Of a DNA stretch of 64,000 nucleotides, positions 1-6,875 are shown one piece after another. This DNA comes from Methanolinea sp. (lineage in GTDB: Archaea > Halobacteriota > Methanomicrobia > Methanomicrobiales > Methanospirillaceae). A model generated the notes under the pieces. The model ran no database searches. It had not been told where the DNA came from and worked only from the letters and a program-made list of their open reading frames with translations. Numbering within the stretch: position 1 is the stretch's first letter; each line of letters opens with the position of its first letter. Location of the stretch: assembly GCA_018263335.1 (NCBI GenBank), contig JADFCY010000006.1:30744-94743 (forward strand). Direction: 5' to 3'. A program made the translations under genes and the position numbers.

Positions 1-409
1 ATGCAACAAAGAGGATGGTAGGCTCTACGACCGTATCCAGGCCTCTCGTGTTATAGAGTATCTCGTCAAGTATTCCTCCCGGGTGTGCCACGATGGTAGT
101 TCCCATGTAAAGGGTATGTTCCGAGAGAAAGAGGGAGAGCGGGGTGAGGTAGGCGGTGACATACCCGGCAGTAGGGGAGTTCTCTGGATATTGGGAGTGG
201 ATGGCCGCCTGGGTGAATGGTGGCCCTCCCCTGTCATAGGGGTTGAGGGAACTGCCTGGCACGATCTCCTTTGGATAGAGCTGGTCTTCGGAATAGGGGA
301 GAGGGAGGGTGAGGAGGACAAAGAGCGACATCGCAGCGCATGCCGCCGCAAAGACCGGCAGGATGTTGTCAAAGTTTGAGAGGACCCTGGAGATCTTCTG
401 GATGATCAT
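1..409 (-). CDS. ehaF: Eha-type hydrogenase membrane subunit F-like (partial, C-terminus off the left edge)
   Basis: The frame opens with an ATG that overlaps the stop of the preceding gene in an ATGA arrangement and stays open to the window edge, giving 136 codons. It starts MIIQKISRVL, has one early membrane segment around residues 18-36, a soluble stretch of about 60 residues, and near the visible end the motif YNTRGLDTVVEPTIL. That motif resembles the (Y)RGFDTLGE signature of MnhB/MbhE-like subunits found in Mrp antiporters and group 4 membrane hydrogenases. Position in a run of tiny coupled membrane proteins fits EhaF of the energy-converting hydrogenase Eha, which couples ion flux to ferredoxin reduction in methanogens. 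The assignment within the Eha series is inferred from order and motif. An Mrp or Mbh-type subunit is the alternative. Confidence 0.6.
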   Translation of the reverse strand, partial: MIIQKISRVLSNFDNILPVFAAACAAMSLFVLLTLPLPYSEDQLYPKEIVPGSSLNPYDRGGPPFTQAAIHSQYPENSPTAGYVTAYLTPLSLFLSEHTLYMGTTIVAHPGGILDEILYNTRGLDTVVEPTILFVA

Positions 410-645
410 CCCGATGCCTCCTTCTTCTGGATAACCCGGATGAAGATATACACGCTGAGTGCCGAGACTCCCCCGAATGTCAGGAGGGCGAGTGCCTCGT
501 TGTACGAGAGCATCAGCAGGAGAAGGCCCCATGCCGGGATCTCGAGGTTGATCAACCGGTTCAGGTAAGTCCTTGGAACAGGAAATGCCGAGGCGATGGT
601 GCCGCCGAGCAGGAGAACGAGCCCGAGGATGAACTCCGGGTTCAT
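406..645 (-). CDS. ehaE: Eha-type hydrogenase small membrane subunit (EhaE-like)
   Basis: This is a 79-residue protein, almost wholly hydrophobic, with predicted membrane segments at about residues 3-22, 33-48 and 52-72. It overlaps both neighbours by 4 bases (ATGA), so translation is coupled from end to end. The middle motif PAWGLLLLMLSYNEALALLTFGG is typical of small Eha/Ehb-specific subunits that have no counterpart in bacterial complex I. The role would be part of the ion-translocating arm of the complex in the cytoplasmic membrane. The letter E is assigned only by its place between EhaD-like and EhaF-like genes. Confidence 0.6.
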   Translation of the reverse strand: MNPEFILGLVLLLGGTIASAFPVPRTYLNRLINLEIPAWGLLLLMLSYNEALALLTFGGVSALSVYIFIRVIQKKEASG

Positions 646-872
646 TGCTCCCCCTTCCTGCAGACCATCAGGATGAAGAGGGTCGAGAGCGGGGCGATGA
701 GCGCCACGGCGATGGCAACGTCAAGGAGCCCCCTGTCAACGATGAAGGGGATCGCGCCACCGATCATGATGCCAAGCGAGATCAGTTTCCGGTAAGGATC
801 ACGCTCGACGACAGTCAGCAACGCCCCCGCAAGGACCAGCGCACCAAATACCGTCACCACAATGTCATTCAC
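642..872 (-). CDS. ehaD: Eha-type hydrogenase small membrane subunit (EhaD-like)
   Basis: This small membrane protein of about 76 residues has three hydrophobic segments (roughly 5-22, 33-48 and 52-68). The motif VERDPYRKLISLGIMIGG resembles MnhC/NuoK-type subunits. The start is a choice. A GTG at 872 overlaps the upstream stop by 8 bases and has a GGAGG about 10 bases ahead. An in-frame ATG at 893 would give 7 more residues but shows no clear ribosome binding site. The stop overlaps the next ATG. Function in the Eha membrane arm is inferred from operon position. Confidence 0.58.
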   Translation of the reverse strand: MNDIVVTVFGALVLAGALLTVVERDPYRKLISLGIMIGGAIPFIVDRGLLDVAIAVALIAPLSTLFILMVCRKGEQ

Positions 873-1122
873 GGCGGTCCAGTCCTCCTGCATAGGTACT
901 GGCGATGGCATTCGATTCAAGCGTGGTGCCGACGAAGTAAGCCGCGGCGGCGACAAGAGAGAGGGGGTGGGGCAGGATGAGGGCGATGCTCCCTGCGACG
1001 GCAAACGAGAGCACATTGAGGAAGGGCAGTTTCCTGAGGGTGTCGGGCTCAAGCGCCACCCTGATCGCGGCATATACCGCAATGACCGCACATGCCGCAA
1101 GGGCGGTGTCCTGCGGGTTCAT
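865..1122 (-). CDS. ehaC: Eha-type hydrogenase small membrane subunit (EhaC-like)
   Basis: This is an 85-residue protein with predicted membrane helices at about 5-22, 35-52 and 54-70. Its ATG overlaps the stop of the preceding gene by 4 bases. It carries a short charged loop, LEPDTLRKLPFLNV, between helices. This is the third member of the coupled run and matches the size expected for EhaC. No catalytic residues are expected, because these subunits belong to the ion-translocating part of the complex. An Mrp-like complex is possible, but the total set of tiny subunits fits Eha better. Confidence 0.58.
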   Translation of the reverse strand: MNPQDTALAACAVIAVYAAIRVALEPDTLRKLPFLNVLSFAVAGSIALILPHPLSLVAAAAYFVGTTLESNAIASTYAGGLDRRE

Positions 1123-1616
1123 CCTCCCCTGGCCCTCCAGAGATAGGCGAGGAGTCGGCTTGAATGACGGTGCGAAATGCCCTGAATCGTAAGGATGGCG
1201 ATTACCATCCCCGCAATGAACTCAGCCGGAGAGAACCCGATCAGAGTGAACGCCGAGACAATGAATGTCGCGGAAATGGCACCGGTGGTGCCTGCGTACC
1301 CCGGGTCATTGCAGATACGGTTGCCGATGAACACGAGGAGCGCTGTCAGAAGACCGCCCGGAATACCCGCGATGAAGACCCCGCACGAGGCAAGGAGGGT
1401 CCCTGCCGAGGCATCGGGGGATGAGACGATGTTTCCCATCATGATGCCGCCCGGAAGCGCACCTCCCTTCGCCTCGATGTGTTTCCCGATCGCGGTTGCG
1501 CCGACCACGCCCCCTGACGCGGGAAGCCTGAAGAGTAAGTCTATCGCTATGAAATTGAGCCAGCAGACGGCTGCTGCAACCAGTATATGGACAAATGCCA
1601 GGAGAGAGATATCCAT
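1119..1616 (-). CDS. ehaB: Eha-type hydrogenase membrane subunit, first gene of operon (EhaB-like)
   Basis: This is a 165-residue membrane protein with about five hydrophobic segments. The glycine-rich stretch GGALPGGIMMGN followed by SPDASAGTLLASCGVF recalls the MtrD/MtrE-like character described for EhaB. It is the first gene in the run, starting at an ATG 8-10 bases after an AGGTTGA-like site. No EhaA-like gene is seen between it and trkH, where only about 230 bp without a credible frame remain. The gene may therefore be EhaB with EhaA lost or placed elsewhere, or EhaA may have diverged. Subunit letter by size and order only. Confidence 0.58.
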   Translation of the reverse strand: MDISLLAFVHILVAAAVCWLNFIAIDLLFRLPASGGVVGATAIGKHIEAKGGALPGGIMMGNIVSSPDASAGTLLASCGVFIAGIPGGLLTALLVFIGNRICNDPGYAGTTGAISATFIVSAFTLIGFSPAEFIAGMVIAILTIQGISHRHSSRLLAYLWRARGG

Positions 1617-1652
1617 CGGGCCGTCAACCTACAGGTGGTTGGGTTGTGAGAA

Positions 1653-1664
1653 GAATAATATTTT
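1653..1664 (-). promoter_or_regulatory. TATA-like promoter of the eha operon
   Basis: Read on the minus strand the element is AAAATATTATTC, in an AT-rich patch within GC-rich DNA, about 37-48 bases upstream of the first eha ATG. An archaeal start site would fall near 1630, leaving a short leader that contains the AGGTTGA-like ribosome binding site. Confidence 0.5.
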
Positions 1665-1848
1665 GATTTTGGTAAATTGCGGCGAAACGGGTGGGGGAAA
1701 GGGTTTTATTATACGAGCAGAAGATTGGGTCCATGCCGGCACATGACTGGTGCAGCTGTGGCCCTCCTTCGCCTCGCAAATCTCCTCTTGGCAGGGGTCA
1801 GACCTGCGGTTCGTATTCGCCCATTGACAGTATGACCAGAGGTTCTTC

Positions 1849-3318
1849 CTACCTCCCCACCCGTGCCTCGAATCCCCGGACAAGGCCCATTATCAGGATC
1901 AATACAGGTATGATCTCAAGCCTGCCGATCCACATCAGGAGGATGAAGATCCACTTGATGGGTTGGGGGCTCTCGGGAGTCATGTATCCCACGCCGAGTC
2001 CCACGTTGCTCATTGCAGAAACCTCCTCGAAGACCACTTCATGGATCCTGAAGTCCGTTGAGACAAGATGGAGCCCGATAATGGTGGCTACAAAGATAGT
2101 CAGGACATACAACATGATAATCAGCATGTTCTTCGAGAGCTCAACCTCGGAGATCTGCCGTGGAATAGCTTTTCCCTCGTGCCTGAATGGTACCATCGCC
2201 CTTCCCCTGGCAAAAAAGCGCCTGAACCACCAGACGAGCCCTTCGTACCCGAGAATAACGCGGTTTGCCTTGATACCACCGGCAGTACTCCCGGCGGCCC
2301 CCCCGATCATCATCAGGAGACTTATCACAATCAGCGGCCCTGCCACCCAGTGAAGATTCGAGTTCTGAAGGCCACAGCATGTAAGCCCTGATATGGTGCA
2401 AAAAAATCCCTGGCGCACCGCAATCTCGAGTGGGAAATTGTTGAATACATGGAGGTCAAGGGTTACAATAAGAGAGCCGACGAACGTCAGAGCGAGAATA
2501 AGCTGCACGACCCTGTCCTGGAAAAAGGGCCTGATCTTTCCCCTGTACATGAGAAAATAGAGCTTGAACGGCAACGCTCCTGCGAGCATTACCGGGATTA
2601 GGAGTGCTTCCAGGAGCGCGTTGTTGTAATAAGAAATACCGGCATCATGCAGGGAAAAACCGCCTGTCGCAAGGCTGACCATGACCAGGTTGAGTGCATC
2701 CCACAGTGGAATACCCGAGATCATCACCATCCCGGTGAACACAATGGTAAGGAAGAGGTAGATGACCCACATCCGCCTCCCTGTTGAGACCACGTTTGGC
2801 ATGAGCTCCTCAGACCTCCCTTCCGATCGGTATAATTGGTGCTGGATGAGACTAGAACGTGAGAGCATTGCGATTCCAAAGGCAATTACCCCGATTCCTC
2901 CAACCCACTGCATAAAAGACCGCCAGAACAGGATGGTTTTTGGAGTAGAATCAAGCGTATCGATCACTGTAAACCCGGTCCCTGTCCACCCTGACATGGC
3001 CTCGAATATGCTGTCAGTCCAGCTCATCTGGAGACCGAGAACAAAGGGGAGGCTTCCGACCAGGGCAATCACAAGCCATACGAGGGCTACTGCCGCAAGT
3101 GCCACCGAGAGCTGAGGTACGAACTCCCTCCTCGGGATGCGGGAGATGAGCAGGCCCAGGATCACGAACGTCAGCGGCACGGAGGCCATCGGCACCATCA
3201 TCTCCCACTCCCCGAATACGACAAGGACAAGGAGCGGGACAAGGGTGATGAACCCGAGGAACTCGAAGATGACCCCCATGTCATGGGCGATGATGGCCAG
3301 GGTCTCGAGCCGCTTCAT
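1849..3318 (-). CDS. trkH: TrkH family potassium uptake protein
   Basis: This 489-residue polytopic membrane protein has the four-fold pore-loop architecture of Trk/Ktr/HKT channels. The visible selectivity loops are SGWTGTGFTVI (about 120-130), LATGGFSLHD (about 236-245), SGLTCCGLQNSN (about 314-325) and SAMSNVGLGVGYM (near residue 450), each carrying the filter glycine. The protein would take up potassium when gated by a TrkA NAD/ATP-binding ring. No trkA gene lies next to it here, although two CPA2 antiporters in the window carry TrkA domains of their own. Length is normal. The gene is alone on its strand between the eha promoter and a long upstream spacer. Confidence 0.93.
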   Translation of the reverse strand: MKRLETLAIIAHDMGVIFEFLGFITLVPLLVLVVFGEWEMMVPMASVPLTFVILGLLISRIPRREFVPQLSVALAAVALVWLVIALVGSLPFVLGLQMSWTDSIFEAMSGWTGTGFTVIDTLDSTPKTILFWRSFMQWVGGIGVIAFGIAMLSRSSLIQHQLYRSEGRSEELMPNVVSTGRRMWVIYLFLTIVFTGMVMISGIPLWDALNLVMVSLATGGFSLHDAGISYYNNALLEALLIPVMLAGALPFKLYFLMYRGKIRPFFQDRVVQLILALTFVGSLIVTLDLHVFNNFPLEIAVRQGFFCTISGLTCCGLQNSNLHWVAGPLIVISLLMMIGGAAGSTAGGIKANRVILGYEGLVWWFRRFFARGRAMVPFRHEGKAIPRQISEVELSKNMLIIMLYVLTIFVATIIGLHLVSTDFRIHEVVFEEVSAMSNVGLGVGYMTPESPQPIKWIFILLMWIGRLEIIPVLILIMGLVRGFEARVGR

Positions 3319-3593
3319 GATCAGGTCATTGGAAGCAGGAGATTATCTTGATTCTCCCCTCTCATGCCTGGTTTGGCAACAATATCCCCCTGAGATCCGC
3401 CTGTGTGAAGAGCCGGCGGGGATCCTGATACACTCCGGATCCGTTCCCGATGCAGCAGAGGGCGTTCAAGGGAACACAGGAAAAGGGGAGTTTTGGAGGG
3501 TCATCTGAACGCCACCCCGGCAAAGGGCTGCACGAAATGCCAGGGTTTCGCTCTTTTCTGCCATAAAAAGCAGAAAAGATACCATATATGAAG

Positions 3594-3827
3594 TTACAAA
3601 GGCCTGGCGTTCAGGCCTGCGAGTGCATCCCGTATGTCCTCATCATCCAGTTTGGCAAGAATCTTCGCTCGTAGGAGGGAATAATCGCCATCGGGCATGT
3701 GCTGACCGAAAGGTGGCGAACAGTCAGCCGCTTCCTCATGCCCTTTCTTTTCGTTGACGGCGTTCCTTACCATGTTTCTCACGCGCTTGGCCGGGATGCC
3801 ATGACCTTGCTGGTGCTGATCTGACAA
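3594..3827 (-). CDS. Small hypothetical protein (77 residues, TTG start)
   Basis: A hydrophilic protein with no membrane segment or recognisable domain. The C-terminal part (SLLRAKILAKLDDEDIRDALAGLNA) looks like an amphipathic helical pair, and the middle is Lys/Arg-rich (IPAKRVRNMVRNAVNEKKGHEE). The predicted start is TTG at 3827. A TATA-like CATTATATACGAGG lies about 65-75 bases upstream on the same strand. A competing short frame, MKVWEHIPGRRPCQIS, begins just downstream of that TATA and ends near 3780, so a frameshift joining the two cannot be excluded. Function unknown. Confidence 0.4.
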   Translation of the reverse strand: MSDQHQQGHGIPAKRVRNMVRNAVNEKKGHEEAADCSPPFGQHMPDGDYSLLRAKILAKLDDEDIRDALAGLNARPL

Positions 3828-4074
3828 GGTCTGCGGCCTGGTATATGTTCCCAGACCTTCATATATGGCATATTTCTATTCAATCTCCTCGTATATAATG
3901 ATTGCGCAGAATAATATTTTTGCGATAAAAAATGACAACGCGGGAGATGGCGAAAGCCATTTCCAGATCCGTTGGATATATCAAGAGAACTGGACGCGCA
4001 AAACTTCATCGTTCATTTCCATCCCGGCAACCTGCCAAGGGTTTTTTCTGCCCCTGTATCCTAGTACCAGGAGA

Positions 4075-4157
4075 GCGAGGGTTGCCGAGCGGTCAAAGGC
4101 GATGGATTTAGGGTCCATTCTCGCAGGAGTTCGGGGGTTCGAATCCCCTCCCTCGCA
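4075..4157 (+). tRNA. tRNA-Leu (anticodon UAG)
   Basis: The 83-base cloverleaf has acceptor stem GCGAGGG pairing with CCCTCGC, then discriminator A. The anticodon stem ATGGA/TCCAT encloses the loop TTTAGGG, giving anticodon TAG for CUA leucine codons. A class II variable arm lies between the anticodon and T arms, and the T arm is GGGGG-TTCGAAT-CCCCT. No 3' CCA is encoded, as is usual in archaea, and no intron is present. Confidence 0.95.
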
Positions 4158-4235
4158 TAGCCCCGGATGCGCCATTCGTTTCCTCTCTATTTTCTGCTGA
4201 GTCCCTTCTGTGCCACATGGACCACCCCGCAAGTG

Positions 4236-4244
4236 TTTTTATAA
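4236..4244 (+). promoter_or_regulatory. TATA box of sixA, probably leaderless
   Basis: The run TTTTTATAA is centred about 25 bases ahead of the ATG at 4265. The transcript would therefore start at or next to the start codon, and no ribosome binding site is visible in that gap. Confidence 0.5.
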
Positions 4245-4264
4245 TGGTCCTCCCCTCTCCTCTC

Positions 4265-4768
4265 ATGGACCTCTTTATATTAAGACACGGCAAGGCAGGA
4301 ACCTCTGACCCCCGCGATCCGGGTGACAGCGAGAGGCACCTTACACGGCAGGGACGAAAAGAGATTGCAGAAATCGGTGCGTGGATGAGAGCACAGCAAC
4401 TGAAGTTCCCGATCATCGCATCGAGCCCGCTTCCGCGGGCTGCAGAGACGGCAGCCCTCATAGCCCGGGTACTGGGAGAGCCTAAAGAAGTCACTTCCTG
4501 GGATGAACTCGCCACCGGTTACCCCCCCGCAGCCGTCCTCGGGAAGATCGCGGAGATCATGCATGAAAACCGGGTTCTGCTCGTGGGCCACGAACCGCAA
4601 CTCTCATCCCTCATCTCTCTCCTCATCTCCAACCGTCATGACTGCGGCATCGTTCTCAAAAAGGGCGCAATTGCACGGATACGGTTTCCCGGAGAGCCTG
4701 GACGGGGAGAGCTCCTCTGGCTGCTGCCTCCCCGCCTCATCCGGGGCCCTGGCGGCCCGAAAGAGTGA
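4265..4768 (+). CDS. sixA: SixA-type phosphohistidine phosphatase (histidine phosphatase family)
   Basis: This 167-residue protein has the phosphoglycerate mutase-like catalytic signature LRHGKAG at residues 6-12, where His8 is the phospho-accepting nucleophile. The second catalytic His lies in LLVGHEPQL (about residue 109), and the conserved SSPLPRAAETA is near 53-63. SixA enzymes dephosphorylate phosphohistidine, classically on ArcB. In an archaeon rich in histidine kinases a similar target is plausible but unproven. The start at 4265 was preferred over an upstream in-frame ATG at 4217 because the family begins MxLxILRHG and because the TATA box sits between the two candidates. Confidence 0.88.
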   Translation: MDLFILRHGKAGTSDPRDPGDSERHLTRQGRKEIAEIGAWMRAQQLKFPIIASSPLPRAAETAALIARVLGEPKEVTSWDELATGYPPAAVLGKIAEIMHENRVLLVGHEPQLSSLISLLISNRHDCGIVLKKGAIARIRFPGEPGRGELLWLLPPRLIRGPGGPKE

Positions 4769-4780
4769 AAAAATTGCCCC

Positions 4781-5554
4781 TCAACTGGCGTTCCAGATCT
4801 CGAACCGGCAGAGGTTGCTTCCCCTGGCATAGCAGTGGGTCTCGTTCACACTCATCTTCTCGTTGAAATGTGATGAGAAGAGAGCCGCGAGGAGGCCCGA
4901 ATCGAACGCACATTCAGACCTGCCCGTGATGGGCAGGTCCTGGCACTCGAAGCAGTCCCTGACCACCAGGGTCAGGGGGTCATACCTCTCCACCTCAAGT
5001 TCGCCAAGGTCAAACCGGGACCAGAAGAGGGTGAGGTTTTCAAGGAATTCGGAGAGTTCTCCTGCCCTGACCTGGGGATAGATGGCAGATCCGGCTCTGT
5101 TTCCTGCCCTCTCGAGGATTGGATGAATGTGTATCCCCTCAGACATCAGGCTTACGCGAAGCGATGTGAGAATGAAACGGAAAACATCCCGCGTCTTTGC
5201 ATTGGCGGGGAGTGTGTCGGGGAAGAAACGATCAGCCCAGCGCATCTCGGGATCATTTGCATTTGCGCGGACGAGGATCCTGCCGTTCAAAGAGAAGATC
5301 CGCTTCCTCGCGTCCGTCGGATCAGGGCGCATGCGGGTGATTCCTGCCGAAGAGAGGGCTTTCATGTGTGCAGAGATGGTCGATTTCGCCCTCCCGGACC
5401 TTGCGACAATCTCGTCAAATGCCATGTCTCTCTCCTGCAGCATCTCAAGTATCCTCCCCTTCAGCTGGCTGTCGATTGACTTGAGGCCCTGGTCTGAGGC
5501 AACAATCTGTATAAATTCGCCGGGATACCCTGGATAATCCTGTGGAGCGGTCAT
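4781..5554 (-). CDS. msvR: MsvR-like redox-responsive regulator (HTH plus V4R domain)
   Basis: This 257-residue protein has an ArsR-like winged helix at about 28-92 (IDSQLKGRILEMLQ, then recognition helix SGRAKSTISAHMKAL). The C-terminal V4R domain runs from about 145 to 255 and contains Cys201, Cys204, Cys215, Cys241 and Cys249. This is the layout of MsvR, the methanogen-specific V4R regulator that represses its own promoter and oxidative-stress genes according to cysteine redox state. Supporting the name, two copies of a TTCGTA-N4-TACGAA-like box lie directly upstream. The gene is divergent from a small winged-helix gene. The nearest stress genes are the rubrerythrin-VIT gene 1.3 kb beyond that gene and katG much further on. 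An ordinary V4R regulator is the alternative. Confidence 0.82.
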   Translation of the reverse strand: MTAPQDYPGYPGEFIQIVASDQGLKSIDSQLKGRILEMLQERDMAFDEIVARSGRAKSTISAHMKALSSAGITRMRPDPTDARKRIFSLNGRILVRANANDPEMRWADRFFPDTLPANAKTRDVFRFILTSLRVSLMSEGIHIHPILERAGNRAGSAIYPQVRAGELSEFLENLTLFWSRFDLGELEVERYDPLTLVVRDCFECQDLPITGRSECAFDSGLLAALFSSHFNEKMSVNETHCYARGSNLCRFEIWNAS

Positions 5555-5585
5555 GGCGTCTCTTCTTACATCTCAGTGGGGGCAA

Positions 5586-5595
5586 AAGTATATAT
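5586..5595 (-). promoter_or_regulatory. TATA box of the msvR-like gene
   Basis: On the minus strand the sequence reads AATATATACTT, 32-42 bases upstream of the ATG at 5554. The operator boxes begin 9 bases further upstream, a position from which a bound repressor or activator would affect TFB/TBP recruitment. Confidence 0.55.
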
Positions 5596-5603
5596 TAGTA
5601 TAG

Positions 5604-5640
5604 TTCGTATATAGTAGAATGTTCGTATATATCCGAACAT
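5604..5640. promoter_or_regulatory. Two tandem MsvR-type operator boxes
   Basis: Box 1 at 5604-5619 reads TTCGTATATAGTAGAA and box 2 at 5622-5637 reads TTCGTATATATCCGAA. Both keep the TTCGTA left arm and a TATA spacer. The right arm of box 2 matches TACGAA at 5 of 6 positions and that of box 1 is weaker. Box 2 is the core of a longer perfect inverted repeat, ATGTTCG at 5619-5625 and CGAACAT at 5634-5640. The published MsvR motif is TTCGTA-N4-TACGAA, found upstream of msvR genes. The two boxes are spaced 18 bp start to start. Confidence 0.68.
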
Positions 5641-5769
5641 TATGGGAGCCACCATGTCCCCAACCAGGGCAGACGGCCCCCATTCCGGGATTCGCCACCC
5701 GTTTGCGCGAGGGGCAGGATCCCCCGAAACGAACGAAGAAAGACCTCACATGAATACACGGATGGATAT

Positions 5770-6042
5770 ATGACACTGGCATCAACCCCTGCCCAGGCGA
5801 CTGGGCCGGAGATCCGGGGGCCAGTCACCAGCATCGACTGCCTCCCCTCCTCCGCACAGGCAGTGTTCACACTGCTCCGCGATGGAAAAGAGCGTACGTT
5901 GAACGAGATAATCGGCAGGGTGGCATTCTCGCCGCGGACTATACGGAACGCGTTAAACAGGCTCAGGCAGAGCGGCCTGATCGTGGCGAAATTCAACTTC
6001 AAGGACGCACGAAAACCCCTCTACAAAGTGAAAACCGGGTAA
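5770..6042 (+). CDS. Small winged-helix DNA-binding protein
   Basis: This is a 90-residue protein whose residues 25-88 form a winged helix of MarR-like type. The helices run through SSAQAVFTLLRDGKERTLNEIIGRV and the recognition helix is SPRTIRNALNRLRQSG. The wing is LIVAKFNFKDARKPLYKV. No ligand or sensor domain is attached. It is divergent from the msvR-like gene and shares the intergenic region with the two operator boxes, so it may be under MsvR control. The ATG sits within GGATATATGACA, and no clear ribosome binding site is seen. Target unknown. Confidence 0.72.
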   Translation: MTLASTPAQATGPEIRGPVTSIDCLPSSAQAVFTLLRDGKERTLNEIIGRVAFSPRTIRNALNRLRQSGLIVAKFNFKDARKPLYKVKTG

Positions 6043-6169
6043 CCCGGCGGCTGCAGGAAAGAGTGTGTTCCCCCACGCGAAAGGGGGCCTGTAGCCGGTT
6101 ATGTTTTCTCGTTGTATCCCCTGAGGGGAAAAAGAATTCTTGCCTTTCCTGCAGAAATCACTCTTCCGG

Positions 6170-6856
6170 ATGAAGCACCAGTACCTTGGTGACACAAGGG
6201 ACCTCTTCAAGTACGACCTCATAGAGCTGCTGCTCTCCCGCCATCCTTCGCTGGACCAGGCATTCTTCATCACCATGCTGACTCCCGACGATGGATCAGG
6301 GCATGGAGAGAGGGCGGATTACTCGCGGGCGAAGGCTGGGTACCTGAACTCCGCCCTTTCAGGTTTCCTCTCCTGTCTCCGCGATGCAAGAACCCGGAAC
6401 TGCTTTTTGATACGCGACTATTTTTCGGAAAGATCGCTCCAGGTCAACATTGAGAGAAGCCATTTTACTCATCACGGGAGAGAGGAATACTTCTCCCGCA
6501 TCGCAAGGAAGGTCCGAATGCTCTCTCATTTTCTTATATTCCTTGATCCGGATACGGGCCTCGAGGTTGCCGTGCCGACCTCCGCACATCTTCTTTACGC
6601 CGAGGTATCACTGGTCACACGCGCAGCCGGCAGGGGCTCCATCGTCATGATCTACCAGCATATCCCAAGAACGCCCCGTATTCCCTACATCGAGGCACGT
6701 TGTGCATCGCTCTCCGAACACACTGGCTTTTCGACCTCCTGGATATCTGACGGGCAGGTCGTCTTCTTCTTCCTCTGCGGCGAATACGGCGTCCGGAAAG
6801 ACCTCGAAGCCTGCCTCGTCGAGTATCGGAGGCGGTACCCATTGCTCCTCTCCTGA
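6170..6856 (+). CDS. Conserved hypothetical protein with MKHQYLGD start and DPDTGLE / YQHIPR motifs
   Basis: This is a 228-residue soluble protein. It starts MKHQYLGDTRDLFKYDLIELL and carries FLDPDTGLE near the middle and MIYQHIPRTPR towards the end. These three motifs recur together in a family of uncharacterised prokaryotic proteins I recognise only as hypothetical (KHQYFGD...DPDNG...YQHf.R). The regular acidic and basic residues in conserved motifs suggest an enzyme, possibly acting on nucleotides or nucleic acid, but this is inference. The start at the ATG was preferred over a TTG at 6140 because the family begins at MKHQY. It is unrelated in strand or spacing to the next gene. Confidence 0.6.
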   Translation: MKHQYLGDTRDLFKYDLIELLLSRHPSLDQAFFITMLTPDDGSGHGERADYSRAKAGYLNSALSGFLSCLRDARTRNCFLIRDYFSERSLQVNIERSHFTHHGREEYFSRIARKVRMLSHFLIFLDPDTGLEVAVPTSAHLLYAEVSLVTRAAGRGSIVMIYQHIPRTPRIPYIEARCASLSEHTGFSTSWISDGQVVFFFLCGEYGVRKDLEACLVEYRRRYPLLLS

Positions 6857-6875
6857 TCTCGCGGGGGTGCAACCT

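Noticed and set aside
3865..4200. A 111-codon plus-strand frame across the tRNA
   Set aside because: The tRNA-Leu cloverleaf explains the sequence, and the frame has no protein-like pattern.
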